Of a stretch of DNA of 64,000 nt, positions 45,092-54,547 are shown piece by piece. Location of the stretch: contig NZ_CP069161.1 in assembly GCF_018802605.1 (NCBI RefSeq), positions 2,108,001-2,172,000 of the forward strand, in the 5' to 3' direction. A program made the translations under genes and the position numbers. The DNA comes from Paludibacterium paludis (GTDB lineage Bacteria; Pseudomonadota; Gammaproteobacteria; Burkholderiales; Chromobacteriaceae). Each line of letters begins with the position of its first letter. The stretch's first letter is position 1. The notes below the pieces were generated by a model that made no database searches, had not been told where the DNA came from, and saw only the letters and a program-made list of their open reading frames with translations.

Positions 45092-45134
45092 ATAGATCAG
45101 TAATGCCTGCTTGATGCAAATAAATAGATCAGTA
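45092..45134. repeat. pair of 11-bp direct repeats upstream of the chemoreceptor gene
   Basis: ATAGATCAGTA occurs at 45092-45102 and again at 45124-45134, 32 bases apart, or about three helical turns. Both copies are followed by a GC-containing ATGC or GCAT. They may be operator sites for the chemoreceptor or for the GNAT gene, whose end lies just downstream. Confidence 0.4.
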
Positions 45135-45178
45135 GCATTTTCTGAACCAAATGGAATGGCGGGAAGGATGTCACGGGG

Positions 45179-46033
45179 TTAGCGCGGTGCACCGACCGGG
45201 CGTGTCATCCACATCTGGTGCAAGGCCTGGCGTTCGAATCCCGCGGCGAGCAATGCCCGGCCGCCGACATCGTCGCGCTGCAACTGCGGCACCTTCGCCG
45301 AGTATCCGGGGTAACGGTGCTCCAGCGCTTTCAACAGAAGGTGCGCATGGCGCTGTGACTCGTCGCAATCAACCAGGCTGTTGATCGTCAACTGCCGCTC
45401 CCCGGTCTTGAGAAAAACGAGCTGGGCATCTCCCGATTGCCATGCGTGAAACGGGACCTGAAGCGATGCGAGGATGGGGGCCGTGACCTGCAGGGGAAGA
45501 TCCGCTATGCGACGGGCGGCTTCGTCAAGCCAGGCCAGCGCTTCGTCGCGCGATACGTCGCGAACCGTTTCGGGGGCGCTCGCGGTGGACGCGATTTCCT
45601 TGTGATAGCCGAACAATTCGTGCCGTGACTGAAAACCATGGCGGCGATACATGGCCACCGCCCGGCCGTTTTGCGCGAAAACCTCCAGTTCGAGTTCCCC
45701 GGCGCGCGCGATGGTCGCGCGTTCGATGGCGTCTTCGAGCAAGGCCGGCGCGGCGCCGCTTCCCCGAGCCTTGGGGAACGCGCCGATCGTGGCCAGGCGC
45801 CAGCGTCCGCTTTCGGGTCTGGGGGCGACAAGAGTAAAGGCGAGGATTTCCCCGTTGTTCATCGCCACTCGGCTCTGATCGAGGTCGACGCCCTGACGGG
45901 CAAGAAAACCCGGCCACTGCGCGATGTCCAGTTCGAACGGTCCCAGCAGGTAATCGGCGAAGGCCGAGACAAAGGCGGCGTGAAGCTGTGTCGCGGAGAC
46001 GCCGGAGGCGGACTTCAACGCAATCGTGTGCAT
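45179..46033 (-). CDS. GNAT-family N-acetyltransferase
   Basis: The 284-residue protein has an N-terminal GNAT domain with the acetyl-CoA-binding region ATIGAFPKARGSGAAPALLE (about residues 82-101) and the downstream GRAVAMYRRHGFQSRHELFGY. A C-terminal half of about 130 residues looks like a second, degenerate acetyltransferase-like lobe (ALEHRYPGYSAKVPQLQ, then LLAAGFERQALHQMWM). The substrate is unknown. The ATG at 46033 is chosen because the family pattern begins there; the frame runs on to 46378 through the intergenic region and opposite the EamA gene. It is divergent from the EamA transporter. Confidence 0.75.
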   Translation of the reverse strand: MHTIALKSASGVSATQLHAAFVSAFADYLLGPFELDIAQWPGFLARQGVDLDQSRVAMNNGEILAFTLVAPRPESGRWRLATIGAFPKARGSGAAPALLEDAIERATIARAGELELEVFAQNGRAVAMYRRHGFQSRHELFGYHKEIASTASAPETVRDVSRDEALAWLDEAARRIADLPLQVTAPILASLQVPFHAWQSGDAQLVFLKTGERQLTINSLVDCDESQRHAHLLLKALEHRYPGYSAKVPQLQRDDVGGRALLAAGFERQALHQMWMTRPVGAPR

Positions 46034-46187
46034 GAGGCTACCCGGTCGAGTGGATTCGCTCACATAATATCCCGACAAACTCCGGGTTTTCCGGGAAATG
46101 CATGGTAATTTTGCAGTTTTTGACAATACGCCCGCCATAAAGCCATCTACGCTTCGCACATGATTCACCACACCGGAAATCCACTCC

Positions 46188-47078
46188 ATGGTTTTTCTTC
46201 CAGGTCTGTTCGTTGTCCTGTGGTCGACCGGGTTCATCGTCAGCCGCGCCATCGCTCCGTTCGCGGACAGCACGCTGTTTCTTTGCGCGCGCTTTGGCCT
46301 GTCGGCCCTGTTGTTCTGCATCGTGGCGAAACTGATCGGCGCCGCCTGGCCGCCGCTTCGTGCCTGGCCACGCCACATGGCGATCGGAATCCTGATGTAC
46401 GGAAGCTACCTTTGCGCCAGCTTCAAGGCGGTGGCACTGGGATTGCCGCCGGCCGTCATGGCGCTTTTCGGCGCGTTTCAACCCATGCTGACGGCGCTCA
46501 TCGCCTGGCATTGTTTCGGAGAGCGGCCGGGCGCGTCTTTGTTCGCGGGGCTCGCCGCGGGGTTCTGCGGGGTGGCGCTGGTGATGCTGCCCCTGCTTTT
46601 GCCGTCTCGCCTGGATGGCGGAATGACAACGGTGCTGCTCCTCGCTGCGTTCGCCATCGCCGCGCTGACCGCCGGCACCTTGCTGCAACGCACCCTGACA
46701 AGCAGCGGTTCGCTGTGGAGCAGCGCCGCACTGCAAAACGCCGCCTCGCTGCTCCTGGCCGGCCTGCTTGCCTGGTTGAGCGGCGAGTCCCGGTGGGAGC
46801 CGGGCGTGGTGCTGTATGGCGCCCTCTTCTGGTCAGTGCTTGGCCTGTCCGGCGCGGGTTCGTTGATCCTCGTCTTGCTCGTGAACCGGGGGCACGCCGC
46901 CCGCGCGACATCACTGCTGTACCTCGTGCCGCCACTGGTCGCGGCGCAGGCTTATTACTTTTTTGATGGCGCATTGACCACCATGCAGATGGCTGGTTTT
47001 GCGATTGCCCTGGCGGGCGTGGCAGTGTGTCGCCGCAAGGAGCGGCCGAATCATGATCCGGCACCGCGCGCACAATGA
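46188..47078 (+). CDS. EamA/DMT-family transporter
   Basis: The 296-residue protein has about ten membrane helices in two EamA repeats (opening WSTGFIVSRAIAPFADSTLFL, second repeat with WSVLGLSGAGSLILVLLVNRG). Such proteins usually export amino acids or other metabolites. The AraC-family regulator gene starts 26 bases inside its end, so the two form a unit in which the regulator probably controls the transporter. The substrate cannot be told. Confidence 0.85.
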   Translation: MVFLPGLFVVLWSTGFIVSRAIAPFADSTLFLCARFGLSALLFCIVAKLIGAAWPPLRAWPRHMAIGILMYGSYLCASFKAVALGLPPAVMALFGAFQPMLTALIAWHCFGERPGASLFAGLAAGFCGVALVMLPLLLPSRLDGGMTTVLLLAAFAIAALTAGTLLQRTLTSSGSLWSSAALQNAASLLLAGLLAWLSGESRWEPGVVLYGALFWSVLGLSGAGSLILVLLVNRGHAARATSLLYLVPPLVAAQAYYFFDGALTTMQMAGFAIALAGVAVCRRKERPNHDPAPRAQ

Positions 47079-47820
47079 TCCGCTGGTCGAGTGGCGCCAC
47101 TACGGCGAGGAACCGGCGCGCCACCGTCACGACTTCAGTCAGGTTCTTCTCGGGTATTCGGGCAGCTCCGAGCTGGAAATCGGCGGCCGGGCTTATCGCA
47201 TGACGGAGGGAACGGGGCTCGTCATCCCCGCCGGTGCCTGTCACGATTTTGTCGGCGAGCCGGGCAATTGCCAGCTGGTGCTCGACTTGCCGGCCGGTTC
47301 GGTCGCGCTGCCCGCCGCGTTTCTTGACCGCACCCGGCAGTTTTCCCTGCCGGCCGGGGCCGGCGGGGCTCTGCTGCATGCCGTTCGCGCCCAAGGCGCC
47401 CTGAACCGCGTCGCCGCGCGGGGCATGGCGGTCGCCATCGCCAGCCGCCTCTCGTTGGCGCTGGGTATCGCGCCTTGCGAAGTCCGTACTTTCCCGGTCG
47501 CGCACATAGACCGGTTCTTGCGCGCAAATCTGCACCGGAACGTGAGCGCCGCCGACCTGGCGTCCCGTTTCGGCTGGGGCGAGCGACGTTTTCACGACCT
47601 GTTTCGCGAAGCCTTCGGCTGCCCTCCCCACCAGTATCAGATGCGTCTGCGGCTTGAAGCCGCGCTGCCGCTGCTGACCGATGGCAAGGAGGCGCTCGTC
47701 GACATCGGACTTCGGCTGGGTTTCCCCGACCAGGCGGCCTTTACCCGTGGATTTCGCCGTCATTTCGGCATGCCCCCCGGGCAATGGCGACGACACATTG
47801 TGGCGGGAATAACGCGTTGA
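47053..47820 (+). CDS. AraC-family transcription regulator
   Basis: The 255-residue protein has an N-terminal cupin-like domain (HRHDFSQVLLGYSGSSELEI, about residues 22-100) and a C-terminal double helix-turn-helix (FLRANLHRNVSAADLASRFG, then LVDIGLRLGFPDQAAFTRGF and PPGQWRR). It is translated from an ATG inside the end of the EamA gene, with AGGAG about eleven bases upstream, so the pair is co-expressed. It likely senses a substrate of the transporter. Confidence 0.85.
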   Translation: MIRHRAHNDPLVEWRHYGEEPARHRHDFSQVLLGYSGSSELEIGGRAYRMTEGTGLVIPAGACHDFVGEPGNCQLVLDLPAGSVALPAAFLDRTRQFSLPAGAGGALLHAVRAQGALNRVAARGMAVAIASRLSLALGIAPCEVRTFPVAHIDRFLRANLHRNVSAADLASRFGWGERRFHDLFREAFGCPPHQYQMRLRLEAALPLLTDGKEALVDIGLRLGFPDQAAFTRGFRRHFGMPPGQWRRHIVAGITR

Positions 47821-47853
47821 ACTTGCCGGGATTGTCTGCGATGTGACGATTGT

Positions 47854-50271
47854 GTGAATATGATCCTCACGACCCCCTCCGAGGAGCGCATCATCGCCGT
47901 CTTCCTTTTCGTCAGACATGCCGTCGTGCTGATCGCCCTTCTTCTCGTGCCGGCGTTTGTCTGCGCGAATGGCGAATCGGCCGGCAAGCATGATCACTGG
48001 CGTGTGGGTATCGTGCTGGAGCCCCCCTACGCCGGCATCAACCCACAAACCCGCGCGCTGGAAGGGGCCGATGTGGAGCTCGTGAAGCTGGTCGCCGAGC
48101 GCTGGCCGGTATCGATCACTTGGCGGACCTATCCATCGCGCGCCGAACTGGATGCCGCATTGTTGCGCGGCGATGTCGATATCGCGCCCGGTTTGCAGCA
48201 GACCCCGTCGGCGCTGAGATTCTGGCTGTTTTCCGAGCCCTATTTGCGGGTGCCGCACAAGATTGTCGGTTTGCCGGACGCGTCCGGGCGGATCGTCGAC
48301 CTGGAAACGCTGCCCCTGTCCTCGCGCCTCGCCCTGCCCGCCGGGGGTGGGGTCATGTCCTTCATGGAGCGCAACTATCCGGAGTTGTGGCGCGTCGCCG
48401 CCGGCACCGAACGGATGGCGCTTCTGGCCGTGATGCGGCGCGACGCCGATTACGCGATCATCGACGAGGCCCGCCTGGCGACGCTCCTCAAAGAGCCGGA
48501 GTTTTCCCCTCTGGCCGTGGTGGGCGATGTCGGTTACACCCATCTGCTCAGAATCGCCGTACGCAAGGACTGGCCCGAGCTGCCGCCCTTGCTGGACGCC
48601 CGATTGCAAAGCCTGCCGTCCGCCCGGCTGGACAACATCGCCGAGCGCTGGCTGAGGCCGGGCCATCCTCCCGTCACCGACTCCCCGCTGTTCTGGCGCC
48701 GCCTGTGTTATGGCCTCTTCGCGCTGGCCTTCGGCGCGGGCATCATGGCCCTGCGGCAGCGCCGCGGGCGGCTCGCGCTGGAGAGCCGCCTGCTCGCGGA
48801 GCGCCAGGAAGGCCGTGAGCGGGAGGTCGCGGAAGAGTCGCTGAGGCTGGCCCAATACTCCATCGACAACAGCACGGTAGGCATCCTGTGGGTGAACTGG
48901 GAGGGGTGCATTCGCTACGCCAACCGCGCGGTTCACCAGATGCTCGGTTACGACGGGCGGCAAATGCGGAATTTGCCGCTGGCGGCGCTCGAGCCCGACC
49001 TGACGCCCGCCCGGTGGCTCGCGCGCTGGAATGCCCTGCGCGGACACGCCACCGAGCAGTATGGTGAAAGCCGATGCCGCAAAGCCGACGGACACTGGTT
49101 GCCGGTGGGCGTTCATCAAGGTTTCCTGCGCTTCGGCCGCGAAGAGTATCTTGTCGTCTATCTGAGCGACATCACGGAGCGACTGCGCGCGCGGGCGGAA
49201 CTGGAGGAGAGCGAGGCCAGGTTCAAAAGTATCGCCGCCAATGTCCCCGGCATGGTGTTCCGCCTGGAGCGTAATCATGAGGCGCAGCCGCGTCTGGCCT
49301 TCGTCAGCGACGCGAGCCAGGCGCTGTTGGGTGTGGCGCCGTCGGCGATGATCGGCGCGGAGGACGGAATACGCCGCGCCGTGCACCCGGATGACCGGGC
49401 TTCGTTCGACGCCGCCTGGCGCAGGGCGGCCGACGAGGCGGCCGATCTTGACTGGCAGGGCCGCATGGACGGCGCCGATGGCACGGTGTGGGCCGACATC
49501 AAAGCGCGGGCTCGCCACTTGGGCAACGGCCATGTGATCTGGGACGGCATTCTGTGGGACATGTCCGCCAGCAAGCGCTCGGAAATCGAACTGGCCGAAT
49601 CGCGCGGTTTGCTGCGCCGATTGAGCGCGCATCTTGAATCGGTCAGAGAGGAGGAGAAAGCGCGCATTGCCCGTGAAGTGCATGACGAACTCGGGCAGAT
49701 CCTGACCGTGCTGCGCCTGGAAATGTCGATGTGCGAACTGAGCCTGAAACCGGGGAAGCACGGTTTGACGGAGCGTTTCGCCGTCATGAAAAAACTGATC
49801 GAGCAGACCTTCCTGATTGTGCGCGATGTGGCCAGCGCCCTGCGCCCCCCCGTGCTTGACGCCGGCATCGGCTCGGCGATCGCATGGCAGGCCCGCCGTT
49901 TCGAAGGCCGCTCGGGCATACCGTGTTATGTGACCGTGCCGGAGACGCTGGCATCCTTGCCGGATGCGCACGCGATCGGGCTCTTCCGGATTCTGCAGGA
50001 GGCGCTGACCAATGTGCTGCGCCATGCGCAAGCGTCGATGGTCAGTATCGGGCTGCGTTCGGAGCGCGGCAGGCTGACCTTGAGCATCGCCGATGATGGC
50101 AAGGGCTTCGATCCCGAGGCACACTCCCCGGAGCGTTCGTTCGGTCTTGTCGGCATCCGCGAACGGGTGTTGCTGTTGGGCGGCTCGCTGTCCATCGAAA
50201 GCCAGCCGGGCCAGGGAACCGTGCTGTCGGTGAGCATCCCCGTGGAAGAAGACATGAAGGAGACAGGATGA
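47854..50271 (+). CDS. NarL-type sensor histidine kinase with periplasmic solute-binding domain
   Basis: The 805-residue protein has a signal-anchor or signal peptide (about residues 14-38), a periplasmic SBP_bac_3-type domain (about 48-270; WRVGIVLEPPYAGINPQT, then GADVELVKLVAERWPV), one membrane helix (about 285-305), two PAS domains (about 330-450 and 455-580) and a HisKA_3 core with the phospho-His in IAREVHDELGQIL (about 607) and HATPase motifs NVLRHAQAS and DDGKGFD. It should respond to a small polar solute, perhaps an amino acid or polyamine. Start choice is uncertain: GTG at 47854 or ATG at 47860. The response regulator follows with an ATGA overlap. Confidence 0.88.
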   Translation: MNMILTTPSEERIIAVFLFVRHAVVLIALLLVPAFVCANGESAGKHDHWRVGIVLEPPYAGINPQTRALEGADVELVKLVAERWPVSITWRTYPSRAELDAALLRGDVDIAPGLQQTPSALRFWLFSEPYLRVPHKIVGLPDASGRIVDLETLPLSSRLALPAGGGVMSFMERNYPELWRVAAGTERMALLAVMRRDADYAIIDEARLATLLKEPEFSPLAVVGDVGYTHLLRIAVRKDWPELPPLLDARLQSLPSARLDNIAERWLRPGHPPVTDSPLFWRRLCYGLFALAFGAGIMALRQRRGRLALESRLLAERQEGREREVAEESLRLAQYSIDNSTVGILWVNWEGCIRYANRAVHQMLGYDGRQMRNLPLAALEPDLTPARWLARWNALRGHATEQYGESRCRKADGHWLPVGVHQGFLRFGREEYLVVYLSDITERLRARAELEESEARFKSIAANVPGMVFRLERNHEAQPRLAFVSDASQALLGVAPSAMIGAEDGIRRAVHPDDRASFDAAWRRAADEAADLDWQGRMDGADGTVWADIKARARHLGNGHVIWDGILWDMSASKRSEIELAESRGLLRRLSAHLESVREEEKARIAREVHDELGQILTVLRLEMSMCELSLKPGKHGLTERFAVMKKLIEQTFLIVRDVASALRPPVLDAGIGSAIAWQARRFEGRSGIPCYVTVPETLASLPDAHAIGLFRILQEALTNVLRHAQASMVSIGLRSERGRLTLSIADDGKGFDPEAHSPERSFGLVGIRERVLLLGGSLSIESQPGQGTVLSVSIPVEEDMKETG

Positions 50272-50897
50272 TCGACGTCGTCATTGCCGAAGACCACAAG
50301 ATCGTGCGCGAGGGACTCAAGCAGTTGCTGACGCTGGCGGGCGATATCCGCATCGCCGGTGAAGCCACGCATGCCGCGCAGCTTCTGGAGATTTTACGGA
50401 AGACTCCCTGCGCCGTCGTGTTGCTCGATATCTCCATGCCCGGCGCCAATGGACTGGAGAGCATTGCCCGGATCCGCGCCCTGCCCATGGCGCCGGCGGT
50501 ACTGATGCTGTCCATGCACGATGAGGTGGAGATCGCCGCCCGGGCCCTGAAAACCGGCGCGGCCGGTTACTGCACCAAGGACAGCGACCCGGCGCTGCTC
50601 CTTACGGCGATACGAAAGGTGGCGGGCGGCGGGCGCTACATCGACCCCCATCTGGCCGATCGCATGGTGTTCGAGGTCGGATTGACCGATTCGCGGCCGG
50701 CGCATGCTCAGCTGTCCGAGCGCGAGTACCAGGTTTTCGAGCGGCTGGTTCGCGGCGCCAATATCAATGAAATCGCCCAGCAGCTGGCGATCAGCGCCAA
50801 AACGGTCAGTACCCACAAGGTACGGCTGATGCAGAAACTGCAGGCGCACTCCGTGGCCGACATGGTGCGCTACGCCATCGATCACAAACTGATCTGA
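50268..50897 (+). CDS. NarL/FixJ-family response regulator
   Basis: The 209-residue protein has a receiver domain (VVIAEDHKIVREGLKQLL, Asp in VVLLDISMP) and a LuxR-type helix-turn-helix (LSEREYQVFERLVRGANINE, then ISAKTVSTHKVRLMQKL). It is the partner of the upstream kinase. The ABC importer operon begins about 130 bases downstream on the same strand, which makes that operon a likely target. Confidence 0.92.
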   Translation: MIDVVIAEDHKIVREGLKQLLTLAGDIRIAGEATHAAQLLEILRKTPCAVVLLDISMPGANGLESIARIRALPMAPAVLMLSMHDEVEIAARALKTGAAGYCTKDSDPALLLTAIRKVAGGGRYIDPHLADRMVFEVGLTDSRPAHAQLSEREYQVFERLVRGANINEIAQQLAISAKTVSTHKVRLMQKLQAHSVADMVRYAIDHKLI

Positions 50898-51028
50898 GGA
50901 AATGCGTGTAGGGATTTTCCTACCCATCACCCGCGTCAAACACTGACAGAAAAATCCTCTACATGCCGATATCCATTTCAATTTAGAGCTTTTACACTCG
51001 ACCCATACCCAGTCCATCAGGAGTGAGC

Positions 51029-52129
51029 ATGAGCGAGTCCCCCGTCAACGACGTGCTGGTGCGTTTTCGCAACGTTCAGAAAAGCTATGACGGCGAGAGC
51101 CTGATCGTGAAGGACCTGAACCTGGACATCCGCAAAGGCGAGTTTCTCACGCTGCTTGGACCGTCCGGATCCGGGAAAACCACCAGCCTGATGATGCTCG
51201 CCGGATTCGAAACGCCGACCTCCGGCGAGATTTTACTGGGGGACCGCTCGCTCAACCGCGTGCCGGCCCACCGGCGCAATATCGGCATGGTTTTCCAGAA
51301 CTACGCGCTGTTTCCCCACATGACGGTCGCGGAGAATCTCGCCTTTCCCCTCAAAGTGCGCAAGCTTGACAAGACCGACATCGCCGAACGGGTCAAGCGC
51401 GCGCTGTCCATGGTTCAGCTTGACGCCTTCGCGCACCGCTATCCGGGCCAGATGTCCGGCGGGCAGCAGCAGCGCGTCGCCCTCGCCCGCGCCCTGGTGT
51501 TCGAGCCGCAACTGGTGCTGATGGACGAACCGTTGGGGGCGCTGGACAAGCAACTGCGCGAGCACATGCAGATCGAGATCAAGCATCTGCATGAAAAACT
51601 TGGCGTGACCGTGGTGTATGTGACGCATGACCAGAGCGAGGCGCTCACCATGTCGGATCGTGTCGCGGTCTTCCATCAGGGAGAAATCCAGCAGATCGAC
51701 ACGCCCCAGGCGCTTTACGAAACGCCGCGCAACGCCTTCGTCGCCAATTTCATCGGCGAGAACAACCGGTTGAGCGGCCGTCTGGAAAAACGCGAAGGGC
51801 CGGAATGCGTCGTCCGGCTGGACAACGGCGAATCGGTGCGGGCCATGGCCGTGCACGACGCCGCGCCGGGGCAGCCGGTGTCCCTGTCCGTCCGTCCCGA
51901 GCGGATATCGCTCAACGCCACGACTCCGGTCAACCGGTTTTCCGGTCGGGTTCGGGAATTCATTTACCTTGGCGACCATGTGCGCATCCGCCTCGAAGCA
52001 TGCGGAAACGCGGCGTTCATCGTCAAGCAGCCGATCGCCAGTCTCGACCCCGAGCTGGGCGTGGGCGATGTCGTGACGCTCGGCTGGAACATCGAACACG
52101 CAAGAGCCCTCGATCCGGTGGCCGTGTAG
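51029..52129 (+). CDS. PotA-like ABC transporter ATPase
   Basis: The 366-residue protein has Walker [15 protein letters not shown] (about residues 45-58), the signature [15 protein letters not shown], Walker [13 protein letters not shown] and the switch His in [16 protein letters not shown]-terminal TOBE domain (about 285-355) is typical of polyamine and related importers of the PotA class. AGGAG five bases before the ATG at 51029 sets the start. It is the first gene of a four-gene importer. Confidence 0.9.
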   Translation: MSESPVNDVLVRFRNVQKSYDGESLIVKDLNLDIRKGEFLTLLGPSGSGKTTSLMMLAGFETPTSGEILLGDRSLNRVPAHRRNIGMVFQNYALFPHMTVAENLAFPLKVRKLDKTDIAERVKRALSMVQLDAFAHRYPGQMSGGQQQRVALARALVFEPQLVLMDEPLGALDKQLREHMQIEIKHLHEKLGVTVVYVTHDQSEALTMSDRVAVFHQGEIQQIDTPQALYETPRNAFVANFIGENNRLSGRLEKREGPECVVRLDNGESVRAMAVHDAAPGQPVSLSVRPERISLNATTPVNRFSGRVREFIYLGDHVRIRLEACGNAAFIVKQPIASLDPELGVGDVVTLGWNIEHARALDPVAV

Positions 52130-52171
52130 TCGACGTGTGCGCAGTGCCCCTAAACCATGAGGAGAATCACG

Positions 52172-53206
52172 ATGGAGAATGCAGTGAAGACCGTATCGGC
52201 CGTGTTGCTCGCGGCGGGCTGTTCCACCCTTCACGCCGGCGACCTGACGGTCATTTCCTTTGGCGGCGCCAACAAGGCCGCTCAGGAAAAAGCGTATTAC
52301 GCGCCATTCACCAAGGCGACCGGCATCAAGGTGATCGGCGGCGAGTACAACGGGGAAATGGCCAAGGTCAAAGCCATGGTGGACACCCGCAGCGTCTCCT
52401 GGGATGTGCTGGAGGTTGAATCGCCGGAACTGGCGCGCGGCTGCGACGAAGGCCTGTTCGAAAAACTGGACTATAGCCGGATCGGCAACAAGGCGGACTT
52501 CGTGCCCGGCGCGGCGCAAACGTGCGGTATCGGTATCTTCGTCTGGTCCACGGTGCTGGCCTACAACGCCGACAAGATCAAGGTAGCGCCCGCGGGCTGG
52601 AAGGACTTCTGGGACGTGAAGAAATATCCCGGCAAGCGCGGTCTGCGCAAGGGCGCCAAATACACCCTGGAAATCGCGCTGATGGCCGACGGTGTGACCG
52701 GCGAGGACGTCTATAAAGTGCTGGCCACCCCGGCCGGCGTCGACCGGGCATTTCGCAAACTCGATCAGCTCAAGCCTCACATTCAGTGGTGGGAAGCCGG
52801 CGCCCAGCCGCCCCAGTACCTGGTTTCCGGGGATGTGGTGATGAGTTCGGCCTATAACGGCCGTATCGCCACCACCCAGAAAGAAGGCAAGAATCTCAAG
52901 ATCGTCTGGAACGGGGGCATGTACGATTTCGACTCCTGGGCGATTCCCAAAGGCTCCCCCAACAAGGACGCCGCGCTGAAGTTCATCGCGTTCGCCAGCC
53001 GTCCGGAAAACCAGAAAGTCTATTCCGAGCAGATCGCCTACGGCCCGAGCAGCAAGAAAGCCACGGCGCTGCTGGACCGCAAAGTGGCCGCCGAACTGCC
53101 GACCTCTCCCCAGAATATCAAGAACAGCCTCGCCGTCAGCGTGGCTTTCTGGGCCGATTTCGGCGAATCGCTGGAACAGCGCTTCAACGCCTGGGCCAGC
53201 AAGTAA
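52172..53206 (+). CDS. PotD-like periplasmic solute-binding protein
   Basis: The 344-residue protein has a signal peptide ending near LHAGD (about residue 23) and a type II binding fold. LTVISFGGANKAAQEKAYYA, ELARGCDEGLFEKLDYSRIG and DVVMSSAYNGRIATTQKEGK are typical of the spermidine/putrescine-binding family. GAGGAG precedes the ATG at 52172. A strong hairpin lies just after its stop, as is common after binding-protein genes. Ligands may be polyamines or related compounds such as GABA; the exact one is not determinable. Confidence 0.88.
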   Translation: MENAVKTVSAVLLAAGCSTLHAGDLTVISFGGANKAAQEKAYYAPFTKATGIKVIGGEYNGEMAKVKAMVDTRSVSWDVLEVESPELARGCDEGLFEKLDYSRIGNKADFVPGAAQTCGIGIFVWSTVLAYNADKIKVAPAGWKDFWDVKKYPGKRGLRKGAKYTLEIALMADGVTGEDVYKVLATPAGVDRAFRKLDQLKPHIQWWEAGAQPPQYLVSGDVVMSSAYNGRIATTQKEGKNLKIVWNGGMYDFDSWAIPKGSPNKDAALKFIAFASRPENQKVYSEQIAYGPSSKKATALLDRKVAAELPTSPQNIKNSLAVSVAFWADFGESLEQRFNAWASK

Positions 53207-53214
53207 CCCCCGCC

Positions 53215-53244
53215 CGGCTTCCGGTCCTTGCCGGCCGGAAGCCG
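53215..53244 (+). promoter_or_regulatory. intercistronic stem-loop after the binding-protein gene
   Basis: CGGCTTCCGG (53215-53224) pairs perfectly with CCGGAAGCCG (53235-53244) around a ten-base loop, with no T-run. It lies between the stop of the binding-protein gene and the first permease gene. Such structures stabilise the upstream mRNA, so that the binding protein is made in excess over the permeases. Confidence 0.65.
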
Positions 53245-53270
53245 CCTGACAGGAACCAGGAGACGCTCGC

Positions 53271-54536
53271 ATGACCTCTTCCGCTTCTCCCGCCGGCTTG
53301 CCTGAACGGCTGACCCAGCACGGTGAGCCGATCAAGCGCAAACTGGCGCGTGCCGAACGCATGAACCGCATCAAATCCCAGTTGCTGATCCTGCCCTTGG
53401 TGGTGTTCATTCTGCTTGTGTTCGTCACCCCCATCGCGGCGCTGCTCGTACGCAGCGTGGTGAATCCGGAGGTGGCCGGCGCCCTGCCGCGGACCGTAGC
53501 CGCTCTCAAGGAGTGGAATGGGCGCGCATTGCCTCCGGAGGCGGCCTACGCTGCGCTGGAAACCGATCTTTCCGCGGCGCGCGAGGCGCAAAAGCTCGGA
53601 GATCTGGGCAAGCGACTCAATATGGAACTGGCCGGCTACCGAAGCTTGCTGAACAAGACGGCGCGGCAATTGCCGCAGTCCGGTCACGCGCCATCGCGCA
53701 AGGAAGCCCTGATCGCGCTTGACGAGCGCTGGGGAGACCCCGCCTACTGGCTGGCCATCCGGCGCAATGTCCACGAATACACCCCGTATTACCTGCTCGC
53801 CGCCCTGGATCACCGCATCGACGATCTTGGCGAACTGGCGAAGGCCTCCCCCGATCAGGCCATTTACCTCGATATCTTCGCCAGGACATTCTGGATGAGT
53901 CTGGTGGTCACGCTGCTGTGCTTGTCGCTCGCCTACCCGCTCGCCTATCTGCTGGCCATCCTGCCGGTGCGCCGCAGCAACCTCTTGATGATACTGGTGC
54001 TGTTGCCGTTCTGGACGTCGCTCCTGGTTCGCATCGCCGCCTGGATCGTCCTCTTGCAGTCCGGCGGACTGATCAACAGCGCGCTGCTCGGGATCGGGGT
54101 GATCGACCATCCGCTGCAACTGGTCTTCAACCGGCTCGGAGTCTACATCTCGATGGTGCACATCATGCTGCCGTTCATGATTCTGCCGATCTACAGCGTA
54201 ATGAAGGGCATTTCACCCTCGTACATGAAAGCCGCCATCTCGCTGGGCAGCCATCCGTTCGCCAGTTTCTGGCGCGTGTATTTTCCGCAAACGGTGGCCG
54301 GCGTCGGAGCCGGGTGCCTGCTGGTCTATATCCTGTCGATCGGGTATTACATCACGCCCGCGCTGCTGGGCAGTCCGAACGACCAGATGGTCAGTTACCT
54401 TGTCGCGTTTTACACCAATTCGTCGATCAACTGGGGCATGGCGACGGCGCTGGGCGGGCTGCTGCTGGCCGCGACGTTGCTGCTGTACCTGATCTACAAC
54501 TGGCTGGTGGGCGCGGGTCGCCTGCGGCTTGGCTGA
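53271..54536 (+). CDS. PotB-like ABC permease with a long periplasmic insertion
   Basis: The 421-residue permease has its first membrane helix at about residues 38-62 and then about 140 hydrophilic residues (for example RKEALIALDERWGDPAYWLA) before the remaining five helices. Typical PotB proteins are near 280-300 residues, so the loop between helix one and two is greatly extended; this longer subfamily occurs in other Proteobacteria. The EAA-like coupling loop is present as SYMKAAISLGSHPFASFWRV. AGGAG eight bases upstream fixes the start. Confidence 0.88.
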   Translation: MTSSASPAGLPERLTQHGEPIKRKLARAERMNRIKSQLLILPLVVFILLVFVTPIAALLVRSVVNPEVAGALPRTVAALKEWNGRALPPEAAYAALETDLSAAREAQKLGDLGKRLNMELAGYRSLLNKTARQLPQSGHAPSRKEALIALDERWGDPAYWLAIRRNVHEYTPYYLLAALDHRIDDLGELAKASPDQAIYLDIFARTFWMSLVVTLLCLSLAYPLAYLLAILPVRRSNLLMILVLLPFWTSLLVRIAAWIVLLQSGGLINSALLGIGVIDHPLQLVFNRLGVYISMVHIMLPFMILPIYSVMKGISPSYMKAAISLGSHPFASFWRVYFPQTVAGVGAGCLLVYILSIGYYITPALLGSPNDQMVSYLVAFYTNSSINWGMATALGGLLLAATLLLYLIYNWLVGAGRLRLG

Positions 54537-54547
54537 AAGGAGCGGAC

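Noticed and set aside
46498..50124. 1208-residue open frame on the minus strand
   Set aside because: It lies opposite the EamA, AraC and sensor-kinase genes, which have clear family motifs. The translation is rich in Arg, Gln and His with no domain; it is a mirror of high-GC codon use.
51233..53509. 758-residue minus-strand open frame
   Set aside because: It is opposite the PotA-like and PotD-like genes. The real genes on the plus strand have ribosome sites and family motifs.
53918..54547. Extension of the PotC-like frame far into the PotB-like gene
   Set aside because: The reading is out of frame with a real permease and lacks membrane character; AAGGAG marks the ATG at 54548.
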